Below the pieces are notes generated by a model. That model was not told the DNA's origin. It saw only the letters and a list, made by a program, of their open reading frames with translations, and did no database searches. 26,618 nt of DNA from a virus. The position numbers and the translations under genes were made by a program. The stretch covers positions 1 through 26,618 of IMG/VR virus record IMGVR_UViG_3300031111_000384. One strand, written 5' to 3'. Below are positions 14,545 through 21,429 of the stretch, one piece after another (positions within the stretch are counted from its first letter, which is position 1; the number at the start of each line of letters is the position of its first letter).

Positions 14545-15015
14545 ATGAAGACCTTCAAAGACGCGAGCGGGCGAAACTGGACCGTCGCGCTGACGCTCGG
14601 CACGGCAATGGCCGTCAAGGACAAGCTGGGAGTCGATCTGCTTCAGCCTGAAGCCGGAGACCCACCGCTGCTGACGCGCCTGGGCACCGACGAGATGCTC
14701 CTCGGCGAGGTGTTGTGTGCGCTGCTTGCGGATCAGTTCGACGCCCACCAAGTCAGCGACGCCGACGTGCGGGCCGGTTTCGACGGCGCGACGCTGCTGG
14801 CGGCGCAGACGGCCTTCTACGAGGAGATGGTGGATTTTTTCCGCAGCCGCGGCCGGGCCGACAGGGCTCGCGCCGTGGAGACACAGGCGGCGATGATCGA
14901 CGCGGCGGTCAAGGCAATCGACGAGCGGATCGGCGGAATGGACATCGACGAGACGATCCGTGGCGCGATGTCTGGCTCATCGCCGGACGCTGCCGGATCG
15001 ACCCCCGACCGCTGA
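14545..15015 (+). CDS. Tail assembly chaperone, short form (gpG-like)
   Basis: A 156-aa protein in the place of lambda gpG, which binds the tape measure during tail assembly. It begins KTFKDASGRNWTVALTLGTA, a common start for these chaperones, continues with LLQPEAGDPPLLTRL and QTAFYEEMVDFFRSRGR, and ends in a Ser/Pro-rich tail (SSPDAAGSTPDR). A second frame, one base back (-1), carries the T-like part that follows (15018-15275 entry). A canonical TTTTTTC slippery heptamer lies at 14835-14841 in the reading frame. The ribosome-binding site is GGAGA. Confidence 0.82.
   Translation: MKTFKDASGRNWTVALTLGTAMAVKDKLGVDLLQPEAGDPPLLTRLGTDEMLLGEVLCALLADQFDAHQVSDADVRAGFDGATLLAAQTAFYEEMVDFFRSRGRADRARAVETQAAMIDAAVKAIDERIGGMDIDETIRGAMSGSSPDAAGSTPDR
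14835..14841 (+). other. Candidate -1 frameshift slippery heptamer (TTTTTTC)
   Basis: In the gpG-like frame the codons are GAT TTT TTC, giving T TTT TTC, which fits X XXY YYZ. The downstream T-like frame is exactly -1. Against it, similarity to T-like proteins is recognisable only from about 14955, so a later, less canonical slip (for example at CCC near 15004) would keep more of the gpG frame. Confidence 0.5.
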
Positions 15016-15017
15016 CG

Positions 15018-15275
15018 TTGCGGCAACTGCTGTGGATGGCCGAGGGCCACGGCCGCGACGAGTGGAGCCGATGGTCGGTCCTGCTGGCGCTTACGGCCAA
15101 CTGCCATCGCGACCCGAGCAAGGGCCAACCATTGAAGCCCGGCGACTTCGACCCGTTCGGCAAAGACGCAGACCGCCGGAGAGAAGGCGCGCTTGAAGTT
15201 GACAGCGAGACAATCGGCGACCTGAAGGTCGCCTTCGAGAGCTTTTCGAAGACATCGAAGACACCGCAAACATGA
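15018..15275 (+). CDS. T-like frameshift extension of the tail assembly chaperone (gpGT)
   Basis: This frame lies at -1 relative to the gpG-like gene. It reads LTLRQLLWMAEGHGRDEWSR, then LTANCHRDPSKGQPLKPGDF, which matches the second part of tail assembly chaperone fusions (TLRELxWMAEGR...N.HRDPKK...DFxP). Similarity extends upstream of the first possible start, a TTG at 15018 with no ribosome-binding site, back to DVWLIAGRCRIDPRP at about 14955. That favours programmed frameshifting from the gpG-like gene over independent initiation. The stop at 15273-15275 overlaps an ATG, but the next gene probably starts at 15287. In lambda only a few percent of products are gpGT, needed for tail length control. 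Confidence 0.75.
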   Translation: MRQLLWMAEGHGRDEWSRWSVLLALTANCHRDPSKGQPLKPGDFDPFGKDADRRREGALEVDSETIGDLKVAFESFSKTSKTPQT

Positions 15276-15286
15276 AGGAGTCGGAA

Positions 15287-15838
15287 ATGACGGAACGATG
15301 GATGACATTGCTGATCGTTGTGGCCCTCGCGGCGGTGTGCTGCGTCGGATGTACGCAGGCCAGCACGAAGATCGACGGGCAGAGCAGAAACGTAAAGCTG
15401 GGCAACACCCCGGCCAACGTCGGGACGGTCGAGCCGGACGGCGGCATCGTCGCCAACTACTACGGACTGGGCGGCACGGCCATCAACATCGACGAGCAGG
15501 GCAGCTACATGGCCACTCCCGGCGATGGCGGCTGGATGGCGTACAACCCCGAGACGGGGACCATCATGCTGTGGTCGCCGAAGGACTCGACGATGAAGGG
15601 GGTCGAGTTCACCCCCGCGCCCCAGCCCGGCAATGCAGCGCTGAAAGCCGACGAAATCACGATGAACATCAGCGCTCCGCGCGAGCAGCTCGTAGCCGGA
15701 CTTGCCGAGGTCATTGAGGCAATCATCGCACTGCCGAAGGATCAGGCGGAGGCCGAGGTCAGGAAGTACGAGGAGGTCGGCAAGATCACGCCGGAACTGG
15801 CCAAGCTGATCATCGAGTCGATCATCCCGTTGCTGTAG
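15287..15838 (+). CDS. Phage-encoded lipoprotein of unknown function
   Basis: A 183-aa protein. The start at 15287 has AAGGAG six bases upstream; an ATG at 15272 is also in frame. The N-terminus is a signal peptide (TLLIVVALAAVCCVGC) ending in a lipobox-like stretch with Cys22 as the probable lipidated residue; the Cys at -3 is not classical. The middle is Gly-rich and beta-like (VEPDGGIVANYYGLGGTAIN, GDGGWMAYNPETG). The C-terminus has an amphipathic helical region (REQLVAGLAEVIEAIIALPK). Possible roles are a spanin-like lysis lipoprotein, given the holin-like gene next door, or superinfection exclusion. Neither is shown. Confidence 0.75.
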   Translation: MTERWMTLLIVVALAAVCCVGCTQASTKIDGQSRNVKLGNTPANVGTVEPDGGIVANYYGLGGTAINIDEQGSYMATPGDGGWMAYNPETGTIMLWSPKDSTMKGVEFTPAPQPGNAALKADEITMNISAPREQLVAGLAEVIEAIIALPKDQAEAEVRKYEEVGKITPELAKLIIESIIPLL

Positions 15839-15874
15839 TCCCGCCAACGCGTCCTATTGCAGGAAGGAAGACCG

Positions 15875-16102
15875 ATGGAAAAGTTCCTGAAGCGAATCAG
15901 CAGCCGGAAGTTCCTGACGGCGATTGCCGTGCAGATCGCGGCGGTCGTGGCGCTGTTCGCGCCGCCGGAGATGGAGTCCGAACTCGCCGAGGGCGCCGTG
16001 CGGATCGCGGCGCTTGCGACGATGGTGCTGGCCGCGCTGGGCTACGGCAGCATCGAGGCCGGCATCGACAGCAACCCGGACGTGACGCGCCCGGACGAGT
16101 GA
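15875..16102 (+). CDS. Holin-like small membrane protein
   Basis: A 75-aa protein with AGGAAGGAAG before its ATG. It has a basic N-terminus (EKFLKRISSRKF), a first hydrophobic segment (LTAIAVQIAAVVALFAP), an acidic turn (EMESELAEG), a second hydrophobic segment (RIAALATMVLAALGYGSIEA) and an acidic tail. Two membrane segments with a short loop and this length fit a class II holin, which would permeabilise the inner membrane at lysis. No endolysin gene follows in the window, which leaves the lysis cassette incomplete. It follows the lipoprotein gene after 36 bases. Confidence 0.7.
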   Translation: MEKFLKRISSRKFLTAIAVQIAAVVALFAPPEMESELAEGAVRIAALATMVLAALGYGSIEAGIDSNPDVTRPDE

Positions 16103-16105
16103 CGC

Positions 16106-16312
16106 ATGAACGGGCCGTGGCGACAACTCGTCGCCGAGGTGCTCGCCCGCTACACGACGAGCACCTTCGAGGCAGCCGAGATCGTCCGCAGGCTCAAGGC
16201 CGGGTGCGTCTACGAGTTGGCCCGGGCGCTGGCGATCCAGGGCGACGGGCGGACGGCCAAACGAATTCTGGCCGGCGCGATTACCGAGATGGGCCACGAG
16301 CCGCTGAGGTGA
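16106..16312 (+). CDS. Small hypothetical protein before the tape measure
   Basis: A 68-aa, mostly helical protein. It starts PWRQLVAEVLARYTTSTF, continues EAAEIVRRLKAGCVYELARAL and ends KRILAGAITEMGHEPLR. The helix-turn-helix-like spacing is suggestive, but no DNA-binding signature is clear. The ribosome-binding site is weak and the ATG is only four bases after the previous stop, so it is probably translated by coupling. Its location just upstream of the tape measure gene is where small tail-assembly factors often occur. Function is unknown. Confidence 0.65.
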   Translation: MNGPWRQLVAEVLARYTTSTFEAAEIVRRLKAGCVYELARALAIQGDGRTAKRILAGAITEMGHEPLR

Positions 16313-16315
16313 GCG

Positions 16316-18100
16316 ATGGCGAGCACAAACGCAATCAGGGCCGGCAGGGCGTTCGTGGAACTCTTCACGGACGACAAAAGGCTCGTGCGCGGTCTGCGGG
16401 CCGCGTCGGCCAAGCTCAAGGCCTTCGGCGCTGGCGTCCGCAACATGGGCCTGAAGATGGCCGGTGTCGGTGCGGCCGTGCTCGGCCCCATGCTCGGCGC
16501 GGCCAAGGCCTTCAGCTCGATGGGCGACCAGGTCGCCAAGATGGCTCGCAGGACGGGCGTGTCGGTCGAAGCGCTATCTGAGCTGAAGTACGCCGCCGGC
16601 CAGTCCGGAACCTCCATTGAGGCGCTGGAGGCGGGCTTTCGCAGGATGCAGCGGTCGATCTATGACGCCGGGCGCGGGCTGAGCACGCAGACGGACGCGC
16701 TGGCCGACCTCGGCCTGACATACAAGGACCTGGACGGCCTCTCGCCCGAGCAGCAGTTCAAGACACTCGCCGACGCCGTGGCAGGCGTTGCGGACCCCAC
16801 ACGCAAGGCGGCGCTCGCGCAGGCCATGTTCGGACGCGCGGGCACGCAGCTTATCCCGATGATGGCCAACGGAGCCAAGGGCATCGAGGCCCTTCAGCGG
16901 AAGGCGCGGGCGCTGGGACTGACGATGTCGGCCGAGGACGCCAAGTCGGCCGAGGAGTTCACCGACGCGATGGACTCCCTCTGGAAGGCCGTCAAAATGG
17001 GCGTCTTCCAGGTGGGAGCGGCGCTTGCACCCGCCCTCCAGCAGCTTGCGGGCATATTCACCTCCATAGCGATCAAGGCCAAGACGTGGATCGACGCCAA
17101 CCGGCAGATCGTGGTCTCCGTTGCGAAGGTCGCGGCCATCGTGATGGCCGGCGGGATTGCACTTGCGGCGCTCGGCACGGCAATCTCGCTGGCGGGAACG
17201 GTCCTGGGCGGCCTGGCCACCGTGTTGTCGGTGGTCCTGTCTCCGCTGGGACTGGTCATCGCGGCCGTGGTTGCGCTGGGAGTTGTGCTTTTTAAGTACA
17301 CCAGCCTCGGCGGCAAGGCCATCGAGTGGCTGGGCAAGGCCTTCGCCTGGTTCAAGGGCGCCGTGGCCACCGCCATATCTGCCGTCGTCTTCGCCGTGAA
17401 GAACTGGCGGGCGGTCATGGAATACGCCGCCACGGCCGGCGTGCTGCACATCGTCCGCTTCGCATCGCAGGTGCGGCACTTCTTCGTCGAGGTAATCCCG
17501 GCCACGCTGAAGTGGTTTGCCGACAACTGGCGAGAGATCTTCACCACCATCTGGCGGTTTACCAGCACGGTGGCGACAAACATCGGCCGCAACCTCAAGG
17601 CCCTGTGGGACGCAATCATCGGCTTCGCCACCGGCGAAGGCTGGAACTTCAAGTGGACTCCGCTGCTGGAGGGCTTCGAGTCGGCCGTCAAGGAGTTGCC
17701 GAAGATCGCCGCCCGGCAGATGGGTCCGCTGGAGAAGGAGCTTCAAAGCCGCGTGGATGCCCTCGGCAGCGAACTGGCCGACAAGTGGCAGTCCCACGAC
17801 GCAGAGTTCCGCGAGAAGCTTGGCGATTCGTCACTAGGCAAGCTTCTGGGCTTGGATGGAGCCGTCGAGATCAAGGCCCCGGACATGTCCGGCCTTCAAG
17901 GCATGGCAGAGGGTGGCGGCATGGAGCTGTCACAGCAGGCGGCGCAGATCGGCGTGACCGGCACGTTCAACGCGGCCGCGCTGCTCGGCCTGCAATCCGG
18001 CGACGCCGCCGATCGCACGGCTAAGGCGACCGAGGAAACCGCGAAGAACACGAAGAAGCTGCTGGATGAGGCCCGCAACGGCGGGCTGGCATTCTCATAA
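16316..18100 (+). CDS. Phage tail tape measure protein
   Basis: A 594-aa protein that sets tail length and reaches the cell membrane during DNA entry. The N-terminal region reads RAGRAFVELFTDDKRLVRGL, a common tape-measure start, followed by helices and the family-type GVSVEALSELKYAAGQSGTS and GRAGTQLIPMMANG segments. The centre (about 255-350) has several hydrophobic helices (AIVMAGGIALAALGTAISL, VLSVVLSPLGLVIAAVV), the likely membrane-interacting part. The C-terminus is coiled and charged. At about 1.5 angstrom per residue the tail would be near 90 nm, a siphovirus-range length. The ribosome-binding site is GAGGTGAG. Confidence 0.92.
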   Translation: MASTNAIRAGRAFVELFTDDKRLVRGLRAASAKLKAFGAGVRNMGLKMAGVGAAVLGPMLGAAKAFSSMGDQVAKMARRTGVSVEALSELKYAAGQSGTSIEALEAGFRRMQRSIYDAGRGLSTQTDALADLGLTYKDLDGLSPEQQFKTLADAVAGVADPTRKAALAQAMFGRAGTQLIPMMANGAKGIEALQRKARALGLTMSAEDAKSAEEFTDAMDSLWKAVKMGVFQVGAALAPALQQLAGIFTSIAIKAKTWIDANRQIVVSVAKVAAIVMAGGIALAALGTAISLAGTVLGGLATVLSVVLSPLGLVIAAVVALGVVLFKYTSLGGKAIEWLGKAFAWFKGAVATAISAVVFAVKNWRAVMEYAATAGVLHIVRFASQVRHFFVEVIPATLKWFADNWREIFTTIWRFTSTVATNIGRNLKALWDAIIGFATGEGWNFKWTPLLEGFESAVKELPKIAARQMGPLEKELQSRVDALGSELADKWQSHDAEFREKLGDSSLGKLLGLDGAVEIKAPDMSGLQGMAEGGGMELSQQAAQIGVTGTFNAAALLGLQSGDAADRTAKATEETAKNTKKLLDEARNGGLAFS

Positions 18101-18110
18101 GGCGTAACCA

Positions 18111-18935
18111 ATGGCGATAACAGTCGAAGAACTTCCCGATAGCAGGCAGTGGACGACGGGCGCGAACCTGTCCGTTACGTTCAGCTACCAGGTACGCGGC
18201 ACAGCCAGCGACATAGAAGCCAAAAACGCTATGCTCGGGGAGGCACCGTCAAGCTACCAGTACCTCGCCCGCCAGTCCAGCCAGATCGAGCCGGTCGTGA
18301 TGGACGCCAACAACGCGGATGCCTGCATCTGGAAGGGCACGGTCCGCTACGCCCGCGCCAGCCAGGACAGCGAGCCGCCCGAGACGGGAGACTCGGCGTT
18401 CTCATTCGACACAGGCGGCGGGACGCAGCACATCACCCAGTCCATCAGCACCGTCAACAAGTATGCCCCGGCCGGCAAGACCGCACCAGACTTCAAGGGC
18501 GCCGTCGGCGTCACGCACGATTCGGTCGAAGGCGTGGATATTACCGTGCCGGTCTACAACTTCTCCGAGACGCACTACCTGGCCGACAGCGTCGTGACGG
18601 CGGATTACCGGGGCAAGCTGTTCCGGCTTACCGGCAAGGTCAACGGCGGGTCGTGGCACGGCTTCGACGCGGGCGAGGCGCTGTTCCTCGGAGCGGCCGG
18701 CTCCAAGCGATCCGACGAGGACTGGGAAGTGACATTCCGCTTCGCGGCCAGCCCGAACAAGACCGGCCTGACCGTCGGGACCATCACCGCCATCGACAAG
18801 AAGGGCTGGCAGTACATGTGGGTTCGCTACGCCGACGCCGAGGACGCCACGGCCAAGGCCATCGTCAAGAAGCCGGTAGCTGTCTACATCGAGAAGGTTT
18901 ACGAGGACGGCGATTTCTCGGATCTGCGGATCTGA
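18111..18935 (+). CDS. Putative distal tail / tail-tip protein
   Basis: A 274-aa beta-rich protein directly after the tape measure, where the distal tail protein lies in siphoviruses. It opens AITVEELPDSRQWTTGANLS, has an acidic-aromatic middle (EPPETGDSAFSFDTGGGTQ, LADSVVTADYRGKLFRLTG), and ends with FRFAASPNKTGLTVG, WQYMWVRYADAEDA and VYIEKVYEDGDFSDLRI. That C-terminal part resembles hypothetical tail proteins I recall from planctomycete prophages. The role as baseplate hub or adaptor is inferred from position. No enzyme motif was seen. Confidence 0.75.
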   Translation: MAITVEELPDSRQWTTGANLSVTFSYQVRGTASDIEAKNAMLGEAPSSYQYLARQSSQIEPVVMDANNADACIWKGTVRYARASQDSEPPETGDSAFSFDTGGGTQHITQSISTVNKYAPAGKTAPDFKGAVGVTHDSVEGVDITVPVYNFSETHYLADSVVTADYRGKLFRLTGKVNGGSWHGFDAGEALFLGAAGSKRSDEDWEVTFRFAASPNKTGLTVGTITAIDKKGWQYMWVRYADAEDATAKAIVKKPVAVYIEKVYEDGDFSDLRI

Positions 18936-18959
18936 GCCGCCGACATCGAGGAGACGAGC

Positions 18960-19451
18960 ATGTTTCGGTTCGAGGAAAACGGAATCTTTCGCGGCGTGAC
19001 AACGTTTCTCAATGCCGTGCTGAACTCCGGCTGCGTCGGCGACGACGAGGTCAAGGTCGGTGCGGGCATCGCGGCGACCAAGCTGGAGCATCAGCACCGC
19101 GCGGTCTACGAGCAGGAATCCGATACGACGGCCGCGGCCGAGACCCGCGTCGTCCACGTCGTGCGAGGCACGAGCGGCACGCTCAAGGCGATCAATGCCG
19201 GCTGCGTGACCGCCTGCGTGGGCAACGCGACGGTCACCGTCGATCTGCTGGTCAACGGCGCAAGCGTGCTTACGGCCACGTTCGACCTCACCAGCGCCGA
19301 AAGCGCCTACGAGCTGGTGGCCGGGACCATCGACACCGACACGCTGGAAGCAGGCGACGTGGTCGAGATCGACATCGCCGTCGCCGCGGGTACCGGCACA
19401 CTCGGCAAGGGCGTCTTCGCCTACGTCGATATCCACGAGGACGAGAGCTAG
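18960..19451 (+). CDS. Hypothetical tail protein
   Basis: A 163-aa protein with GAGGAGACGAGC before the ATG. It begins FRFEENGIFRGVTTFLNAVL and has a His/Glu-containing linker (TKLEHQHRAVYEQESDTTAAAE). It then has beta-strands with regular spacing (RVVHVVRGTSGTLKAINAGC, NATVTVDLLVNGASVLTATF) and ends EIDIAVAAGTGTLGKGVFAY. The second half looks like a beta-sandwich similar to receptor-binding or fibre-attachment domains. It belongs to the run of four distal tail genes; the next gene starts four bases later. Function is unknown. Confidence 0.72.
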   Translation: MFRFEENGIFRGVTTFLNAVLNSGCVGDDEVKVGAGIAATKLEHQHRAVYEQESDTTAAAETRVVHVVRGTSGTLKAINAGCVTACVGNATVTVDLLVNGASVLTATFDLTSAESAYELVAGTIDTDTLEAGDVVEIDIAVAAGTGTLGKGVFAYVDIHEDES

Positions 19452-19454
19452 CAC

Positions 19455-20279
19455 GTGGGCGGCGATTCCCTCAAGAAGGTCAAGAGCGGCGATCCGCTCC
19501 GGATACCGGCGCGGACGTTCAACACGTTCATCGATTCGGCCCGCGACTACCTCCAGCGCAGCCAGAGCAGCGGAGGCAGGCCGACGCAGTCGGTCAGGCA
19601 GACCGGGATCGCCCTGGTGAAAAACGACTCGGGCACCGACGTGGACCGCTTCGCGGTGCTGCAGATCACCGGGCCGCTGTTCACCCCCACCGAAAACGAG
19701 CAGACCTTCCGCAACCAGGTCGCGCTTACCGGCTCGACGCCGTCTGCCGGCGGCGAGGGGCTTTTCGTCGTCTGCCAGGAGCCGATTGCCTCCGGCGCGC
19801 TGGGCCGCTGCATGGTCGCGGGCGTGACGCCCGTACAGGTAAACGTGACGGCCGAGGCGCACGAGTGGGCCGAGATCGCCTCCGGCCAGACCGGCTACCT
19901 GGCCTCGGCCGCGTCGGGCTCCGCGCAGATCCTCTGTGTCGAATCCGGAACCGGCACGAAGTGGGCCTACGTCCGACTCGGACCGCCGGTCGGAGAGACA
20001 GGCGGGGGAAGCACGGTGTTCCTCGCGAAGGTTATCAGTTCGCAGGGAAGCGCTATTTACACGGTGCGCGAGCAGGTCTACAATGCCACCGGCACACTGG
20101 TTGACAAGGATGGAACCTCTAATGTGTCGGCAACAAATCTGGCGGAGATGTCTCAGGGAGACGGGGACGCGGTTGACACGGGTGAGTTCGTGCTGGTCCT
20201 GGCGACTGACGACACGGCTGATCCTCCTGTCACTCGCTACAGCTTCGACCGTGCGGTGTATGCCAAGTACCTCGACTAG
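19455..20279 (+). CDS. Putative tail fibre or tail-tip protein
   Basis: A 274-aa protein that starts at a GTG four bases after the previous stop, so it is probably coupled. It begins with basic, helical sequence (GGDSLKKVKSGDPLRIPART, then FNTFIDSARDYLQRSQSSGG), a plausible attachment helix. Repetitive beta sequence follows, with Gly/Ser/Thr-rich turns: GIALVKNDSGTDVDRFAVLQ, SGQTGYLASAASGSAQILCV and YSFDRAVYAKYLD near the C-terminus. Composition and position fit a short fibre or tip component; it lacks a recognisable collagen-like or chaperone domain. Confidence 0.72.
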   Translation: MGGDSLKKVKSGDPLRIPARTFNTFIDSARDYLQRSQSSGGRPTQSVRQTGIALVKNDSGTDVDRFAVLQITGPLFTPTENEQTFRNQVALTGSTPSAGGEGLFVVCQEPIASGALGRCMVAGVTPVQVNVTAEAHEWAEIASGQTGYLASAASGSAQILCVESGTGTKWAYVRLGPPVGETGGGSTVFLAKVISSQGSAIYTVREQVYNATGTLVDKDGTSNVSATNLAEMSQGDGDAVDTGEFVLVLATDDTADPPVTRYSFDRAVYAKYLD

Positions 20280-20289
20280 GGAGCCGCAG

Positions 20290-21300
20290 ATGGCGTACTC
20301 GGCAACGTGGGACAACGGCAACGCACAGGGACGGCTGGAAGCGGGATCTCACTACGCCAGCCTTTCCGACGCCGACGAGCTGGCCGAGAGAGTCAATCGC
20401 CGCCGCCTCCTGGTCTACCAGAACTCACAGGACTTCTCGTCGGCGGTCTACAGCGGCGCGCCCGTCGAGAACGACTTGCCGACCGATCTAAGGTCCAACA
20501 TGACGGGCACGATCCTTGAACCGTCGGTCGGGGGCCTGGGCGGCTCTCCCGCCACACCGGCGGATATGGACTGGCTGTGGCCGATCGCCGATGCGGACGA
20601 AGGCAAGATCATAGTCGCGGGGGATTCCGGCGTCGGCGCGGGCGAAGTAGGCTTGCTGCAAAAGCTGAACGGCACAGATCATTGGACGGATTCCACGCTG
20701 ACCGCCTACGAAACCGGCGTTCGCGCCGTCCACTACAACGAGCTTCGCCAGGCCATCGAGTGGATACACCGGGGCAAGTGGGAATTGCCGATCTACTTCG
20801 CGGCTGGGATATTCTCTGTTCTTCCAGATGCGCAATGGATCGACGAGGCAATTGCAAATAACGGCAGCGACGAGCTGCGCAGCATCGGGTATGCGCTGTT
20901 CACGTCGTCTGGTCGGGGCCTGGTCGATGTGACAGTCAGGAGCGGAAGCTCCCTGACGATCACCGCCAACAAGGATTGTACGGTAGAGGCGCACCACTGC
21001 TTGCGACCGCTGCTGTGGGCCTCCGACCAGCCGACTTGGAACGAGTACCAGCCTGGGCCGGATAAGTCATGGAGCACTGCCGGAGGTGTCGGCGCAGGCG
21101 ATTCCACCTTGATCGGATCTGTGGCGCTGACAGCTGGCGTTCCTGGAAGTATCTCCAATTCCGCGCTGGTCTCGGTGCTTCAAGCGATGGTAGACGGGGC
21201 CGAGACCAACTTCCTCCTGCGCCGCTATGACACCGGCTCGGAGACCATCGACATCTCCGGGGAAGTCACCATCGAGTTTGACTTGACGGCCGATGAGTGA
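20290..21300 (+). CDS. Putative tail fibre / receptor-binding protein
   Basis: A 336-aa protein, last of the rightward operon, with GGAG ten bases before the ATG at 20290; the longer frame back to 19936 overlaps the previous gene and was rejected. It shows AYSATWDNGNAQGRLEAGSH, a helical segment (SDADELAERVNRRRLLVYQN), a mixed middle (VHYNELRQAIEWIHRGKWEL) and a beta-rich C-terminus (VDVTVRSGSSLTITANKDCT, EVTIEFDLTADE). The last gene of a tail module usually encodes host recognition, which supports but does not prove the call. It converges on the leftward integrase genes with a 24-base gap. Confidence 0.7.
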   Translation: MAYSATWDNGNAQGRLEAGSHYASLSDADELAERVNRRRLLVYQNSQDFSSAVYSGAPVENDLPTDLRSNMTGTILEPSVGGLGGSPATPADMDWLWPIADADEGKIIVAGDSGVGAGEVGLLQKLNGTDHWTDSTLTAYETGVRAVHYNELRQAIEWIHRGKWELPIYFAAGIFSVLPDAQWIDEAIANNGSDELRSIGYALFTSSGRGLVDVTVRSGSSLTITANKDCTVEAHHCLRPLLWASDQPTWNEYQPGPDKSWSTAGGVGAGDSTLIGSVALTAGVPGSISNSALVSVLQAMVDGAETNFLLRRYDTGSETIDISGEVTIEFDLTADE

Positions 21301-21324
21301 CAGAAGGAACGCTGGTATCCCCCC

Positions 21325-21429
21325 TTACCTGTGCTCCCGCTTCTCGCCGAACAGCCAGTCTCGGACGTAGTCTGCCACGGCTCTGAGACGTTCGTCGCTG
21401 ATGCGGAGCTTGCCGAACAGCCAGTTCAT
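21325..21429 (-). CDS. Micro-ORF translationally coupled to the integrase
   Basis: A 34-aa ORF whose ATG overlaps the integrase TGA (ATGA at 21426-21429), so ribosomes finishing the integrase could restart on it. The peptide, MNWLFGKLRISDE to WLFGEKREHR, has WLFG near both ends. On the DNA this is a repeated GCCGAACAGCCAGT-like element (about 21346-21359 and 21412-21425). It is short and amphipathic with charged ends. It could be a recombination directionality helper or a chance ORF; no homologue is recognised. The long open frame to 21783 is an out-of-frame shadow of the integrase. Confidence 0.4.
   Translation of the reverse strand: MNWLFGKLRISDERLRAVADYVRDWLFGEKREHR

Noticed and set aside
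5935-21300. Gene transfer agent
   Set aside because: The module carries fused protease-capsid, tail-tip and integrase genes like a temperate phage; nothing specific to known GTAs was seen, though missing terminase kept the idea open.
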